Assembly (NCBI GenBank): GCA_040755275.1
Contig: JBFMBE010000029.1
Coordinates: forward strand, 1 to 27,171
From: Desulfatirhabdium sp040755275
GTDB taxonomy: Bacteria > Desulfobacterota > Desulfobacteria > Desulfobacterales > Desulfatirhabdiaceae
DNA: 27,171 nt
Direction: 5' to 3'
Below are positions 1-8,665 of this stretch, piece after piece; the stretch's first letter is position 1, and each line of letters begins with the position of its first letter. The notes beneath the pieces were generated by a model. It saw only the letters and a list, made by a program, of their open reading frames with translations. It had not been told where the DNA came from and made no database searches. A program made the translations under genes and the position numbers.

Positions 1-253
1 GGCTGGGGAAGCCTTTTGAGCTTGCTGCGAAAACGTGTTTGAAGCCGCCGGAGATCGTTGGATCGGACGGACGCGCTTGAACGAATTGACATTGAAAAGC
101 AAGCCGTTGCGATTGAACCAGCCTCTGCTTGCTGTCTGGCCATCCGTCCGATCCTACGAGATCGGGCGGCTGAGTTTTTTCGCAGCAGCGAAAAAGGTTC
201 CCCAGTCACCCCGCGACTCGACAGAGACTTCCTGACTTTTTGCGGGGCCATCA
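1..253 (+). repeat. Long modular hairpin repeat, copy A (subfamily I, left end cut by window)
   Basis: This is a quasi-palindrome. The left outer arm (GGCTGGGGAAGCC at position 1) pairs with GGTTCCCCAGTCACCCC (about 197-213). The inner arm GCCGCCGGAGATCGTTGGAT (46-65) pairs with the arm around 145-172. Between the inner arms lies a 71-nt loop ending in TGGCCA. The right terminus is the family end CTGACTTTTTGCGGGGCCAT. About 60 bp of left arm expected from copy F lie outside the window. It sits upstream of the hydrolase gene. No transposase is present, so it could be MITE-like or a structured-RNA element. Confidence 0.85.
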
Positions 254-362
254 GAAGTGAAGATGATGAAAAAAACTGGATTTTCACCGGACGATCGGAT
301 AGATTGCCGCCCAGGTGACAAGAAGGGACCGGACCAGCTCAATTTGCGAAGGAAACTTCCGG

Positions 363-1277
363 ATGCCGCATCCTGTATCGATCCTGCAGAAAATGCTGTG
401 TGTGGTTCACGCGATCCCCTGCGTCGGAACTGTTCGTGAACGATACATGCAAGCATTGGAAGAATACGAAACCGATCGCCGAACCTATCACATCCCCGAA
501 GAAAGCCCTGATCCATCGGTTGGAAGACCCATTCTGAGACGGGGCTGGCGCAGAAGCGGCGTGCTGCTCCTCCATGGATACATGGCCGCACCGCTCGAAA
601 TGGCCGAGCTTGCCCGATTCCTCAACCAGAGGGGCTATTGGGTGTATGCCCCCCGTATTCGAGGGCACGGCACCTCTCCGGAAGACCTGGCGATTCGCAG
701 CGTCGATGATTGGCGGCAATCTGTGGATGCCGGATACGAGTTGCTGGCTGCAAGCTGCAGACGAATCGTCCTGTGCGGTTTTTCAGTGGGAGCGATGCTC
801 GCTTTCGATCGGGTTATCCGCAAATCGAAGGATGCACCCGTCGCCATTGCGGCGATATCGCCCCCCTTCAAACTGTGCGGGCAGGGAGGGCGGCTCGTGA
901 TGGCCATTGACAAGTGGAATCGCATCGCTCATCGAATGCGTCTCGAAGAGGCCCAAAAGCAATTCGTCGAGAACACCCCAGACAATCCGCATATCAATTA
1001 CCATCGCAATCCGGTTTCTGGTGTCGTGGAACTGGAGCGGCTCGTGAAGGCCGTTTCCGGACAGCTGGCCCACATCGAGGTACCGACCTGGATCTTTCAG
1101 GGAAGCCATGACCCGCTGGTGGATGAATCCGGCTCCAGAAAGGCGTTCTATACGCTCGGCAGCCGGCACAAAGGGTATACGATCGTTCCCTCACCGAAGC
1201 ACGGCATCGTTACCGGCCCCTATGCGGATCTGGTACACCCCCTGGTCTATCGATTCATCGATGGCCTTGCCGGATGA
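363..1277 (+). CDS. alpha/beta hydrolase (serine esterase / monoacylglycerol-lipase-like)
   Basis: Predicted 304-residue cytoplasmic serine hydrolase. Visible features are the oxyanion-hole motif LLLHGY (residues 68-73), a RGHG turn (100-103), the nucleophile elbow GFSVGA with Ser141, Asp250 in GSHDPLVD and His280 in SPKHG, which together make a complete catalytic triad. Spacing and motifs fit the carboxylesterase/lysophospholipase (serine aminopeptidase S33-like) branch, probably acting on acyl esters; the substrate cannot be read from sequence. The ATG at 363 was chosen because AAGGAA lies 8 nt upstream; an in-frame GTG at 315 has no ribosome-binding site. Repeat copy A ends about 110 bp upstream. 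The next gene starts 71 bp after the stop. There is no signal peptide. Confidence 0.85.
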   Translation: MPHPVSILQKMLCVVHAIPCVGTVRERYMQALEEYETDRRTYHIPEESPDPSVGRPILRRGWRRSGVLLLHGYMAAPLEMAELARFLNQRGYWVYAPRIRGHGTSPEDLAIRSVDDWRQSVDAGYELLAASCRRIVLCGFSVGAMLAFDRVIRKSKDAPVAIAAISPPFKLCGQGGRLVMAIDKWNRIAHRMRLEEAQKQFVENTPDNPHINYHRNPVSGVVELERLVKAVSGQLAHIEVPTWIFQGSHDPLVDESGSRKAFYTLGSRHKGYTIVPSPKHGIVTGPYADLVHPLVYRFIDGLAG

Positions 1278-1348
1278 ACCAATCGACATCATTCGGAACC
1301 ATAACAGCAATCCTGGTCACTAAACCGATACGAGGTAAGGAGCCAATT

Positions 1349-2020
1349 ATGATCCATTTCAAACCGCCTTGTGTGCCGATCTGGATTTTCTTTCTCTGCT
1401 TCCCTCTCACCACTTCGGCAATCGCCGGAAACGTTTACATGGGCCTGGATGTCGGATATTCAGAAACCCGCTTCCATCCGGAATACACCTATGTCGATGG
1501 AAGTCCTTCGGATACCTACCTTGACCCGGCATACGGACAGTCCGGGTCTCTTCTCATCGGATACACACACCCCGTTTTTCCAGGTCTGGCTCTGGGTTTG
1601 CAAGGACGATTCGGATACGCAAACGACACATGGACTCTCGATACCAACGAACCGGCTCATCTGACCTACCAAATCCCTTATTTCTACACAATCAGCCTGA
1701 GAAGCACCCTTCAGGTGGTCCCGCCTTTGCTCGTTTTCCTGGATGCAGGCATCGGCCAGGGGTACATCCAGGAACGGAAGGAAAGCCCGACATCCAGCCA
1801 ATATGACTTCAAGGAATGGAAACCGGGATATTCCGCAGGCGGTGGAATCGAGTACCACCTGACCGAAAATTGGTCGATGAATGTGAGTTACCGCTATACC
1901 GCATACGAAAAGATTTCCTTTGAAAGCTACCTGCCTAACGGCAGTCACTGGGAAACCATCGAAGACACTCCCAATAACCGCATGATATCCTGGGGATTGA
2001 CCTGGCATTTTCTGCCGTAA
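1349..2020 (+). CDS. outer-membrane beta-barrel protein (small porin-like)
   Basis: Predicted 223-residue exported protein. An N-terminal signal peptide (hydrophobic core WIFFLCFPL, likely cleavage after TSAIA near residue 26) is followed by alternating polar/aromatic strands with many Tyr, Trp and Gly (GLDVGYSETRF, SLLIGYTHP, GGGIEYHL, NVSYRYTAY, MISWGLTWHFLP), typical of an 8-10 strand OmpA/OmpW-superfamily barrel. No peptidoglycan-binding domain follows. The ATG at 1349 is preferred over an earlier in-frame ATG at 1274 because AAGGAG lies 6 nt upstream and the signal peptide then starts correctly. Ligand or cargo is unknown. It lies in the same direction as its neighbours, but co-transcription is only inferred. 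Confidence 0.75.
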   Translation: MIHFKPPCVPIWIFFLCFPLTTSAIAGNVYMGLDVGYSETRFHPEYTYVDGSPSDTYLDPAYGQSGSLLIGYTHPVFPGLALGLQGRFGYANDTWTLDTNEPAHLTYQIPYFYTISLRSTLQVVPPLLVFLDAGIGQGYIQERKESPTSSQYDFKEWKPGYSAGGGIEYHLTENWSMNVSYRYTAYEKISFESYLPNGSHWETIEDTPNNRMISWGLTWHFLP

Positions 2021-2061
2021 CGTGTCGAGCCGGTGAACCCCATTTCGGGGGAGGGTATTTC

Positions 2062-3405
2062 GTGAAAGTCGAAGAGCTCATCGCCTACAACAAGAACCTT
2101 GAGCGCATTCTCGACAACCTCAAGGAAGGGATCATCGCTCATGATCTCGATCGTCGGATTTTCTTCTTCAACAAGGCAGCCGAGGACATCACGGGCTACC
2201 GCAAGGATGAAGTCCTCGGACGCGACTGTCACATCGCGATGGGCGGCCCCTTCTGTGGAAACCGCTGTCATTTCTGCGGCGAAACCCCTCACATCGTCGG
2301 GGGAGTGACCAGCACCCACTACATCAAGACGAAGCAGAGCGAATTTCGGTGCATCGATATGGTCATCACCGCCATCACCGATGAGAACGGACAACTGGCA
2401 GGTGTTCTCGCTTCGTTCACGGATGTCACCACCCATGCCAACTTGACCACAAAAGCCGAAAAAATTCAGGGATTCTGTGAAATCATCGGCAACGACCCCA
2501 AAATGTTGGCCGTCTTTCAGCAGGTCAAGAACGTGGCCCGCTATGACTACCCCATCCACATTTCGGGCGAAACGGGCACCGGTAAGGAATTGATCGCTGC
2601 AGCCATTCATGCCGAGAGCCACCGCAGTGCAGGCCCCTTCGTTCCCATCAATTGCGGCGCGCTCCCTGAAGGGTTGATCGAAAGCGAACTGTTCGGGCAC
2701 GTCAAAGGATCGTTCACAGGTGCCGTGCGGGACAAGAAAGGCCGTTTCGAGCTGGCAGACGGAGGGACCATTTTCCTGGATGAAGTGGCGGAATTGACCA
2801 AACCGGTTCAAGTCAAACTGCTGCGCTTTCTGCAGGAAGGGGAATTCGACAAGGTCGGAGGAGAAAAGACCGTATCCGTCGATGTACGGATCATGAGTGC
2901 AACCAACAAGGACTTACGGGAAGAAGTTCGGAAAAACCGGTTCCGCGAAGACCTGTACTATCGCCTGAACGTCATCCCCATCCATCTTCCACCGCTGCGC
3001 GAGCGAAACGGCGATATCCCGTTGCTCGTTCATCATTTTCTGATGCAGGCCGTCAAACGATACAATCAGCCGATGCCGATCGTCACAGCCGAAGCCATGG
3101 CCCTGATGACCAATTATCCATGGCCCGGAAACGTTCGGGAACTGCAGAACACGATTCAGTTCGCATTCGTGCAGGCCAAGAATGGGAGGATCACGGCAGC
3201 CTGCCTGCCGATCGAATTGCAGCGAACGGCCTCGACCGGAAGAGCGCTCGGAACCGAAAGCCGTCGAAAATTAACTGTAGAGACGACCATCGAAGCCTTG
3301 AAGTCAGCCGGATGGAACAAGACACAGGCGGCTCGGATCCTGGGCATCGGCAGAGCGACCCTGTACCGATTTCTCGAAGAGCATCCCGAAATCCACGAAG
3401 GCTGA
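2062..3405 (+). CDS. PAS-domain sigma-54-dependent transcriptional activator (Fis family)
   Basis: 447-residue bacterial enhancer-binding protein. An N-terminal PAS domain (about 10-125) carries an unusual Cys cluster (Cys56, Cys65, Cys69, Cys72). The AAA+ sigma-54 interaction domain (about 140-365) has Walker A GETGTGKE (169-176), the sigma-54 contact loop as GSFTGA (216-221; consensus GAFTGA), Walker B GGTIFLDE (234-241) and a WPGNVREL sensor region (354-361). The C-terminus is a Fis-type helix-turn-helix (about 405-440). Translation starts at GTG, with GGAGGG 8 nt upstream. There is no receiver domain, so the signal is probably sensed directly by PAS, perhaps through metal or redox chemistry at the cysteines (inference). 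No clear -24/-12 promoter was found nearby, so the target is unknown. It converges with the next gene, 21 bp away. Confidence 0.93.
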   Translation: MKVEELIAYNKNLERILDNLKEGIIAHDLDRRIFFFNKAAEDITGYRKDEVLGRDCHIAMGGPFCGNRCHFCGETPHIVGGVTSTHYIKTKQSEFRCIDMVITAITDENGQLAGVLASFTDVTTHANLTTKAEKIQGFCEIIGNDPKMLAVFQQVKNVARYDYPIHISGETGTGKELIAAAIHAESHRSAGPFVPINCGALPEGLIESELFGHVKGSFTGAVRDKKGRFELADGGTIFLDEVAELTKPVQVKLLRFLQEGEFDKVGGEKTVSVDVRIMSATNKDLREEVRKNRFREDLYYRLNVIPIHLPPLRERNGDIPLLVHHFLMQAVKRYNQPMPIVTAEAMALMTNYPWPGNVRELQNTIQFAFVQAKNGRITAACLPIELQRTASTGRALGTESRRKLTVETTIEALKSAGWNKTQAARILGIGRATLYRFLEEHPEIHEG

Positions 3406-3426
3406 GGTCTATTTCGACCTTCCCGC

Positions 3427-5784
3427 TCAACCATTTCCCCCAAAACCGACCTCCCAACGAATGACTTCACAGTCGTCGAATCTCAGCCAGATCCGCAGCA
3501 GGTTTTCCTCCACCGGTTTGACGCTGTACAGACCGAAATCCCTGTAAAGGACGGGGGGGCCCTGAGCCCAGGAAATCGCCTCCGGAAGATGGATCGTCAG
3601 GCGATCCGTCCGATGGAGGCATCCCTTCGATACGCCTTTCAGCGTCTGGGTATCTTCCATCCACTGAACATCCTCGAGTTCGATCGCCCCCTGAAACACG
3701 TGCCTGTCGGAGGATATCACCTGCGGCCTGTCCAGCCTCTCGTGAATGGCAAGCAAGGTGACACTTCCCGGCGCGACATCGACCTCCAGAGGATCGGTGA
3801 CCTTGGAGACAAGCCGCTCCATCCAGTAGTCATAGGCGATGTACCCCCGTTTCGGATCAAGGCCCATTCTGGCCAGTGGGATCGATCTTCGGATCGGCTG
3901 CTGGAGATCGGCATTGAAGAGACCCAGAATCCCCCATTTTCCGAACGACTTGCGGACGTCCAGAAAAAAGACGCCGGGCCGATCGCTGTCCAACAAGTCG
4001 ATCGGTTTTGCGGCTTCTCCATAGGACGGAAAGACCTTTCGAAGGATTTCCATCCGGCAAGGATCCAGATCCATCAGGCGGTCCCCCGAAAGGACGTTTC
4101 CGCCGCTCAGTGCGATCAGGGTGGCTGCAGCCTGTGCTTGGGGAATCGACAACTGCTGCAGACAGGCGTGGTCTGCGTCGTTGGTCCAGGTTCGGTTGTG
4201 AAAGCCGTATCGTTTGGCAGCCGCAGGAGCGCTGCTCGATCCCTCCTCGAAATACTGTTTCCACGCCGCTTTCGAGAACCCGTAATTCTGATCGAGTTCG
4301 ATGCGCATGCTATCGATCAACCCGACCGTGACAGGACCGGGACCGCACTCGTTGATGTGCTTATGCGGTCCGATCGCATCCCGAATGAGTTGAAGCCCTT
4401 TCCGATAAGCCCTTGCCGGCGTATAACCCGGATCGTGGAACCGATATGCGGACAGGATGGACCAAGCGACAAAATCGATTTTGAACAGGTCATATCCCCA
4501 TTCATGGGCAGCCCGATCGAACAGATCGAAGAACCATCGCTGCGCCTCGGGATGTGAAATGTCGAGGCAGTACCGCTTGGGCACCTCCGTTTTCGCTGTC
4601 TCACTGCCCTCCGAAAGCCAGGGACCGACACGCATCGGCCGTCCGACAGCGTCTTTCAGCAGCCAATCGGGGTGGTTCCGAAACACGTCCGTAGGTTCCG
4701 AAATGACGAACGGGGCGATCCATATCCCCGGCTTCAACCCATAGCCCCGGATTCGATCCGCAAGCCACTTCATGCCATGGGGAAATCGATCGTTGCCCTC
4801 CCATTCCCCATGATACCGCTGATATCCCTCATCGACCTGGACGAATTCCAGCCCGAACGGCTTGAGCCGACACGCCGCAACCTCGGCATTCCGAAGGACT
4901 TCCTCCTCGCTGATGAATTCGTAGGTGTAAAACCACCCACACCATCCGTTGACGATCGACCCACATCGGGCATGGTTGATCCTGCCCATGATGTCGGCAT
5001 ATCCTTCCAGAGCCGCATATGGGTCCGCAGCGATGTAGAGGATCCACTTCCCGCTGGAAACGGTTTCACCCGGCTCCAGACGGGTCTGTCCGCCAAAAAC
5101 CGATTCGGTGTACAAAGAGAGGTTCCCTGCGTCGGTTACCGAAAGAATGAGCTGTCCAAGACCAATCCGATTTTCGATAAAGCCGCACACGATGGCTTCT
5201 TGATCATATCCGCCGAAAATGCCGACATGCCACCAGCTTCGGATACGTCTTGGCGAAGGAAACGGGAAATCCGGTGACGGCATGCTTCCTTTGATCGGGC
5301 CATAGGGTTCGGGTTCCCGATACGGCTCCCCCAAGCGGTACAGTCTTCCCGCATCGTAATACATCGGACCGTTGGTCAAGATATGTGTTGCAGACGGCCA
5401 GTTCAGGAACGAGCCGTTTTCCTCGAGGACACACAGGGGTTCAATTCCCACGATGCCGATGGGATTTTCGGAAACATTCCGGCATGCCACCTCGATGGAT
5501 ACGGCATTCATCGTATCGTAGCATGTGACGAGGGTTCGAAGATCGAGCTGTCTTCTCCTGTCTCTGGAACGGATCTCGAGACGGCGTCCGGTTCCGCAGC
5601 TGTCCTTCACCCGCTGGGTATCCAGTCTGTGCTCGTAGTCCGAATCGGCCGTCGATCGACGCTCATCCGTCAAGATCGCCCGGACGAGGGCGCCGCGGAC
5701 GAGCACCTCCCCATGATCCCGATGGATATCGAGACGGCCCGTCATCGGATCGAAGTCAACCGAAAGACATCCATGAGTCAGCAT
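3427..5784 (-). CDS. GH36-type alpha-galactosidase-like glycoside hydrolase
   Basis: 785-residue protein with the three-part GH36/melibiase layout: an N-terminal beta-sandwich (about 1-265), a catalytic (beta/alpha)8 barrel (about 275-600) beginning near NGWCGWFYTYEF (279-290), and a C-terminal beta domain ending near SVTLLAIHE. Barrel motifs include FVQVDEGYQ (314-322), KPGIWIAPF (351-359) and YDLFKIDFV (431-439), where Asp437 is the expected nucleophile. The expected acid/base is an Asp in DSMRIELDQ (491-499). No signal peptide is visible, so it is predicted cytoplasmic. The start has AGGAG 7 nt upstream, and this site overlaps the stop codon of the preceding reductase, indicating an operon. 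The substrate (alpha-galactoside or another alpha-glycoside) is not provable from sequence. No sugar transporter is next to it. Confidence 0.82.
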   Translation of the reverse strand: MLTHGCLSVDFDPMTGRLDIHRDHGEVLVRGALVRAILTDERRSTADSDYEHRLDTQRVKDSCGTGRRLEIRSRDRRRQLDLRTLVTCYDTMNAVSIEVACRNVSENPIGIVGIEPLCVLEENGSFLNWPSATHILTNGPMYYDAGRLYRLGEPYREPEPYGPIKGSMPSPDFPFPSPRRIRSWWHVGIFGGYDQEAIVCGFIENRIGLGQLILSVTDAGNLSLYTESVFGGQTRLEPGETVSSGKWILYIAADPYAALEGYADIMGRINHARCGSIVNGWCGWFYTYEFISEEEVLRNAEVAACRLKPFGLEFVQVDEGYQRYHGEWEGNDRFPHGMKWLADRIRGYGLKPGIWIAPFVISEPTDVFRNHPDWLLKDAVGRPMRVGPWLSEGSETAKTEVPKRYCLDISHPEAQRWFFDLFDRAAHEWGYDLFKIDFVAWSILSAYRFHDPGYTPARAYRKGLQLIRDAIGPHKHINECGPGPVTVGLIDSMRIELDQNYGFSKAAWKQYFEEGSSSAPAAAKRYGFHNRTWTNDADHACLQQLSIPQAQAAATLIALSGGNVLSGDRLMDLDPCRMEILRKVFPSYGEAAKPIDLLDSDRPGVFFLDVRKSFGKWGILGLFNADLQQPIRRSIPLARMGLDPKRGYIAYDYWMERLVSKVTDPLEVDVAPGSVTLLAIHERLDRPQVISSDRHVFQGAIELEDVQWMEDTQTLKGVSKGCLHRTDRLTIHLPEAISWAQGPPVLYRDFGLYSVKPVEENLLRIWLRFDDCEVIRWEVGFGGNG

Positions 5785-5794
5785 GTTCCTTCTC

Positions 5795-6790
5795 CTACAG
5801 GTTCGGTGCCGTGTTCAGCCATTGTTTCAGGCGGTTGAGCCCTTCTTCGATCGACACTTCCGGGACATACCCCAAATCGCGTCTGGCAGCCGAAATATCG
5901 AACCAGTGGGATGTGGCAAGTTCCCGAACCACAAACCGCGTCAGACGGGGTTCACTCTCGACACCGAACAACCGATACCAAGCCTCCATGCAGGCAGCCA
6001 TCACATAGGCCGCAGAGGTCGGAATGCTGCGTTTCAGCGGCTGTTTCCCGCCTGCTTCCAGTATCCGGTTGATCATCTCCCACAGGTGGACGGGCTCTCC
6101 CTGACTGATGAAGTAGATTCTTCCGGAAAGAAACGGGTTTTCCTTCAGCTTCTCGGCAGCCTGAACGTGTGCATGCACGGCATTGTCGATATAGAGAACA
6201 TCGACGCGGTTGCGACCGGAACCGATGATGGCCAGTTTCTCCGCCCGTTCGAGAATGCGAGGCACCAGGTGGTTGTCTTCGGGGCCCCAGATGAGATGGG
6301 GCCTCAGGATGACTGCTGAAAGCCCTTTCCGGACGGACTGCAGCACTTCACGCTCCGCCAGGGCCTTGGTTCGGGGATAGGCGGCATGATACCGATCCGG
6401 ATAAGGAACACGTTCATCCACTCCCTCCATATCCCTGCCGTTGAAGACAACGCTGGGTGAACTCGTATGGACGAGAACCGGAACTCCATGGTTCAAGCAA
6501 CCCGAAACGACGTTCCGGGTTCCAATGACATTCGTTCGAAAGAAATCATCCTCTGAACCCCATACCCCGGCCTTGGCAGCAGTATGAAAAACCACATCGA
6601 CGCCCCTGCAGGCGTTTTCGACGGCCTTGGCATCCGCAATATCGGCTTGAATCTGTTCGACGTCCAATCGGTCGAGCGCCGGATAGCGCCTTCTGGACAA
6701 GCTTTTGACATGCTTTCCCTCCGCCACCAGACGTCTGGCGATGGCTTTCCCCAAAAATCCTCCACCTCCGGTAATCAGCACGGTTTCCAT
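5795..6790 (-). CDS. NAD(P)-dependent epimerase/reductase, 3-beta-HSD / OleD-like
   Basis: 331-residue extended short-chain dehydrogenase. The Rossmann glycine motif TGGGGFLGKAI lies at residues 7-17, the catalytic region TSSPSVVF at 109-116 and the YPRTK active-site pair at Tyr138/Lys142. The stretch around residues 65-78 (VFHTAAKAGVWG) and the GRDMEGVDE segment (118-126) resemble OleD, which reduces 2-alkyl-3-oxoalkanoates in long-chain olefin synthesis, and related sterol dehydrogenases. No OleA, OleB or OleC partner lies beside it, so the substrate is uncertain. It is first of two minus-strand genes; the GH36-like gene follows after 10 bp. AGGAAC lies shortly upstream of the ATG. Repeat copy B lies about 108 bp upstream. 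Confidence 0.82.
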   Translation of the reverse strand: METVLITGGGGFLGKAIARRLVAEGKHVKSLSRRRYPALDRLDVEQIQADIADAKAVENACRGVDVVFHTAAKAGVWGSEDDFFRTNVIGTRNVVSGCLNHGVPVLVHTSSPSVVFNGRDMEGVDERVPYPDRYHAAYPRTKALAEREVLQSVRKGLSAVILRPHLIWGPEDNHLVPRILERAEKLAIIGSGRNRVDVLYIDNAVHAHVQAAEKLKENPFLSGRIYFISQGEPVHLWEMINRILEAGGKQPLKRSIPTSAAYVMAACMEAWYRLFGVESEPRLTRFVVRELATSHWFDISAARRDLGYVPEVSIEEGLNRLKQWLNTAPNL

Positions 6791-6898
6791 CGTTGGTTCC
6801 TATTGGTATGATAAGGCATCGACCCACCCATTCGAGCCGCCATGAACCTATTACCGCAATCCTTCCGGATTGCATGTTTTCTTCCGGAATGATACGGT

Positions 6899-7206
6899 GA
6901 TGAACTCGCAAAAAGTCGCCATCCACGAATTTTCTTTCAAAACCGGGCCTCCAGCAGGGGGGCGGGTGGTGTTTTGCGAAGCAGCGGAAACTGTTTGAAG
7001 CAGCCGGAGATCGTTGGATCGGGCGGAGATGCTTTATCGATATTCGTTTGAAAAACATCATGTTGCAACTCAGCAATCCTATATCCCAAGTTTGGCCATC
7101 CGCCCGATCTTACGAGCTCGGGCTGCTGAGTTTTTCCGCTGCTGAGCAAAATTCACCCGCCTTCCTGCGGGTCAAATGAGAGTGCCTGACTTTTTGCGGG
7201 ACCATC
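6899..7206 (+). repeat. Long modular hairpin repeat, copy B (subfamily II, complete)
   Basis: About 308 bp. Terminal arms ACTCGCAAAAAGTCG and CTGACTTTTTGCGGGACC are inverted. Next inward, CAGCAGGGGGGCGGGTGG pairs with CACCCGCCTTCCTGCGGG, then AGCAGCGGAAAC with TTTTTCCGCTGCT. The inner stem AGCAGCCGGAGATCGTTGGA pairs with the arm containing CTTACGAGCTCGGGCTGCT. The loop is 71 nt and ends TTTGGCCA. It lies between divergent genes (OleD-like on the minus strand, queE on the plus strand), so any promoters of these genes must lie beside or inside it. Confidence 0.9.
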
Positions 7207-7233
7207 CTGGATGATATGTTGTCAGAAATCTAT

Positions 7234-7275
7234 TGTCGACTGTCGACCGCCCACTGCCGACTGCCGACTGCCGAC
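7234..7275 (+). repeat. Six tandem heptamers upstream of queE
   Basis: Six 7-bp units in a row: TGTCGAC twice, a variant CGCCCAC, then TGCCGAC three times. The array ends 20 bp before the queE start codon, where a ribosome-binding site or promoter spacer would lie. Heptamer arrays can change copy number by slippage, so spacing may vary between strains (inference). Confidence 0.8.
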
Positions 7276-7295
7276 TAGTTTCACGATAGACGATC

Positions 7296-7940
7296 ATGAC
7301 CATCGATGTAAACGAAATCTTTTTCAGCATTCAGGGCGAATCCACCTATGCAGGACTCCCCTGTGGCTTTGTCCGTCTCGCCGGATGCAACCTCTCATGC
7401 TCGTATTGCGATACGCGCTATGCAACGATTGTTGAAGAACGGCTTGAAATCGAGGAGATTCTCGAGAGAATCCGGACGTTCGGATGTCGTCGGGTGGAAA
7501 TCACGGGGGGAGAGCCCCTGCTTCAAGCGGAAACGCCGGAACTGATCCGACGGCTTCTCGATACCGGCTATACGGTGCTGCTGGAAACGAACGGAAGCAT
7601 GAACATTAACACCGTCGATCCGCGATGTGTTCGCATCGTCGATATCAAGTGCCCATCCAGCGGTGAAAGCGGCCAGATCGATTGGCAAAATCTCGATCGG
7701 CTCACCAAAGACGATCAGCTCAAGTTCGTGCTGTCGGATCGAACCGATTTCATTTTTGCCGTGGAAACCCTTCAGCGCGTTCCGGACCGACTGCCTTCCG
7801 AGCACGTATTGTTTTCCCCGGTCTGGGGCTTGCTTTCTCCGGCCGTTCTGGCCCAATGGATCCTGGAGACGGGCATCGACGTACGGCTCCATCTACAGCT
7901 GCACAAGTGGATTTGGCCCGAGATTGAAAGGGGGGTATAG
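7296..7940 (+). CDS. queE: 7-carboxy-7-deazaguanine synthase QueE
   Basis: 214-residue radical SAM enzyme that contracts 6-carboxy-tetrahydropterin to 7-carboxy-7-deazaguanine, the second specific step toward preQ0 and queuosine. The N-terminal family signature NEIFFSIQGES (6-16) is followed by the cluster motif CNLSCSYC (Cys31, Cys35, Cys38) and the SAM-binding GGEP (71-74). Length is normal for the compact QueE class. The start is followed at once by the conserved EIFFSIQGE segment, which fixes it, but only a weak ribosome-binding site is visible (CACGATAGACG). queC begins 5 bp after the stop, so the pair is almost certainly one operon. Other queuosine genes are not in the window. Confidence 0.95.
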   Translation: MTIDVNEIFFSIQGESTYAGLPCGFVRLAGCNLSCSYCDTRYATIVEERLEIEEILERIRTFGCRRVEITGGEPLLQAETPELIRRLLDTGYTVLLETNGSMNINTVDPRCVRIVDIKCPSSGESGQIDWQNLDRLTKDDQLKFVLSDRTDFIFAVETLQRVPDRLPSEHVLFSPVWGLLSPAVLAQWILETGIDVRLHLQLHKWIWPEIERGV

Positions 7941-7945
7941 AGAGA

Positions 7946-8665
7946 ATGTCACCGGAAAAGGCAAACGCTCCGAAAGCCGTTGTCCTGTCGAGCGGTGGAT
8001 TGGATTCGACAACGACCATGGCCATCGCCAGAAAGGAGGGTTTCGAATTGTATGCCCTCAGTTTCGATTATGGCCAGCGACACGTTTTCGAGCTGGAGGC
8101 GGCCAAACGCGTCGCTGCCTGCATGGGTGTAAGGCGCCACCTCATCGTCAAGATCGATCTGCATATCATCGGCGGATCGGCATTGACAAGCGATCTGGCC
8201 GTCCCCAAATCCCGTTCGCTCGATGCGATGCAACAGCAACAGCAAATCCCGATCACCTATGTTCCCGCCCGAAACACCATCTTTCTGGCCTATGCCCTTG
8301 CCTGGGCGGAGGTCTTGGGAGCTGCGGACATCTTCATCGGTGTCAATGCCATCGATTACAGCGGGTATCCGGACTGCAGGCCGGACTTCATCCAGGCCTT
8401 CGAACGAATGGCCAATTTGGCCACGAAAGCCGGTGTCGAAGGCCAGTTGCAGTTTCGGATTCGGACCCCGCTGCAATTCATGGACAAGGCGGAGATCATC
8501 CGGACCGGGGTTTCCTTGGGCGTCGATTTCGGAATCACCCACAGCTGTTACGATCCGGACCCGAACGGCCATGCCTGCGGTCGGTGCGACAGTTGCCTCT
8601 TGAGAAAAGCGGGATTCGAAAAAGCCGGGATCCCGGATCCAACACGGTATCAAACCGGCTCATGA
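7946..8665 (+). CDS. queC: 7-cyano-7-deazaguanine synthase QueC
   Basis: 239-residue PP-loop ATPase that converts 7-carboxy-7-deazaguanine plus ammonia and ATP to preQ0. The PP-loop is SGGLDST (16-22). Family motifs SFDYGQRH and YVPARNTIFL are present. Four C-terminal zinc ligands are visible at Cys201, Cys211, Cys214 and Cys217 (in CGRCDSC). Length is slightly above the usual 220-235. It follows queE by 5 bp and is probably translated from the same mRNA; AGAGAG lies just before the ATG. Its stop lies inside an inverted repeat shared with the convergent downstream gene. Confidence 0.96.
   Translation: MSPEKANAPKAVVLSSGGLDSTTTMAIARKEGFELYALSFDYGQRHVFELEAAKRVAACMGVRRHLIVKIDLHIIGGSALTSDLAVPKSRSLDAMQQQQQIPITYVPARNTIFLAYALAWAEVLGAADIFIGVNAIDYSGYPDCRPDFIQAFERMANLATKAGVEGQLQFRIRTPLQFMDKAEIIRTGVSLGVDFGITHSCYDPDPNGHACGRCDSCLLRKAGFEKAGIPDPTRYQTGS

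Noticed and set aside
2038..2050. Hairpin CCCC/GGGG masking the regulator's ribosome-binding site
   Set aside because: Only four base pairs; too weak to claim.
5795..6790. Complete OleABCD olefin pathway
   Set aside because: Only an OleD-like gene is present. The alpha/beta hydrolase at 363-1277 is far away and is not recognisably OleB.
6937..7149. Minus-strand open frame in repeat copy B with a matching one in copy C (10561-10791), both beginning MLSSGKTQQPELV
   Set aside because: Amino-acid identity exists only where the repeat DNA is conserved; across the loop the peptides are unrelated. No ribosome-binding site. Treated as repeat DNA.
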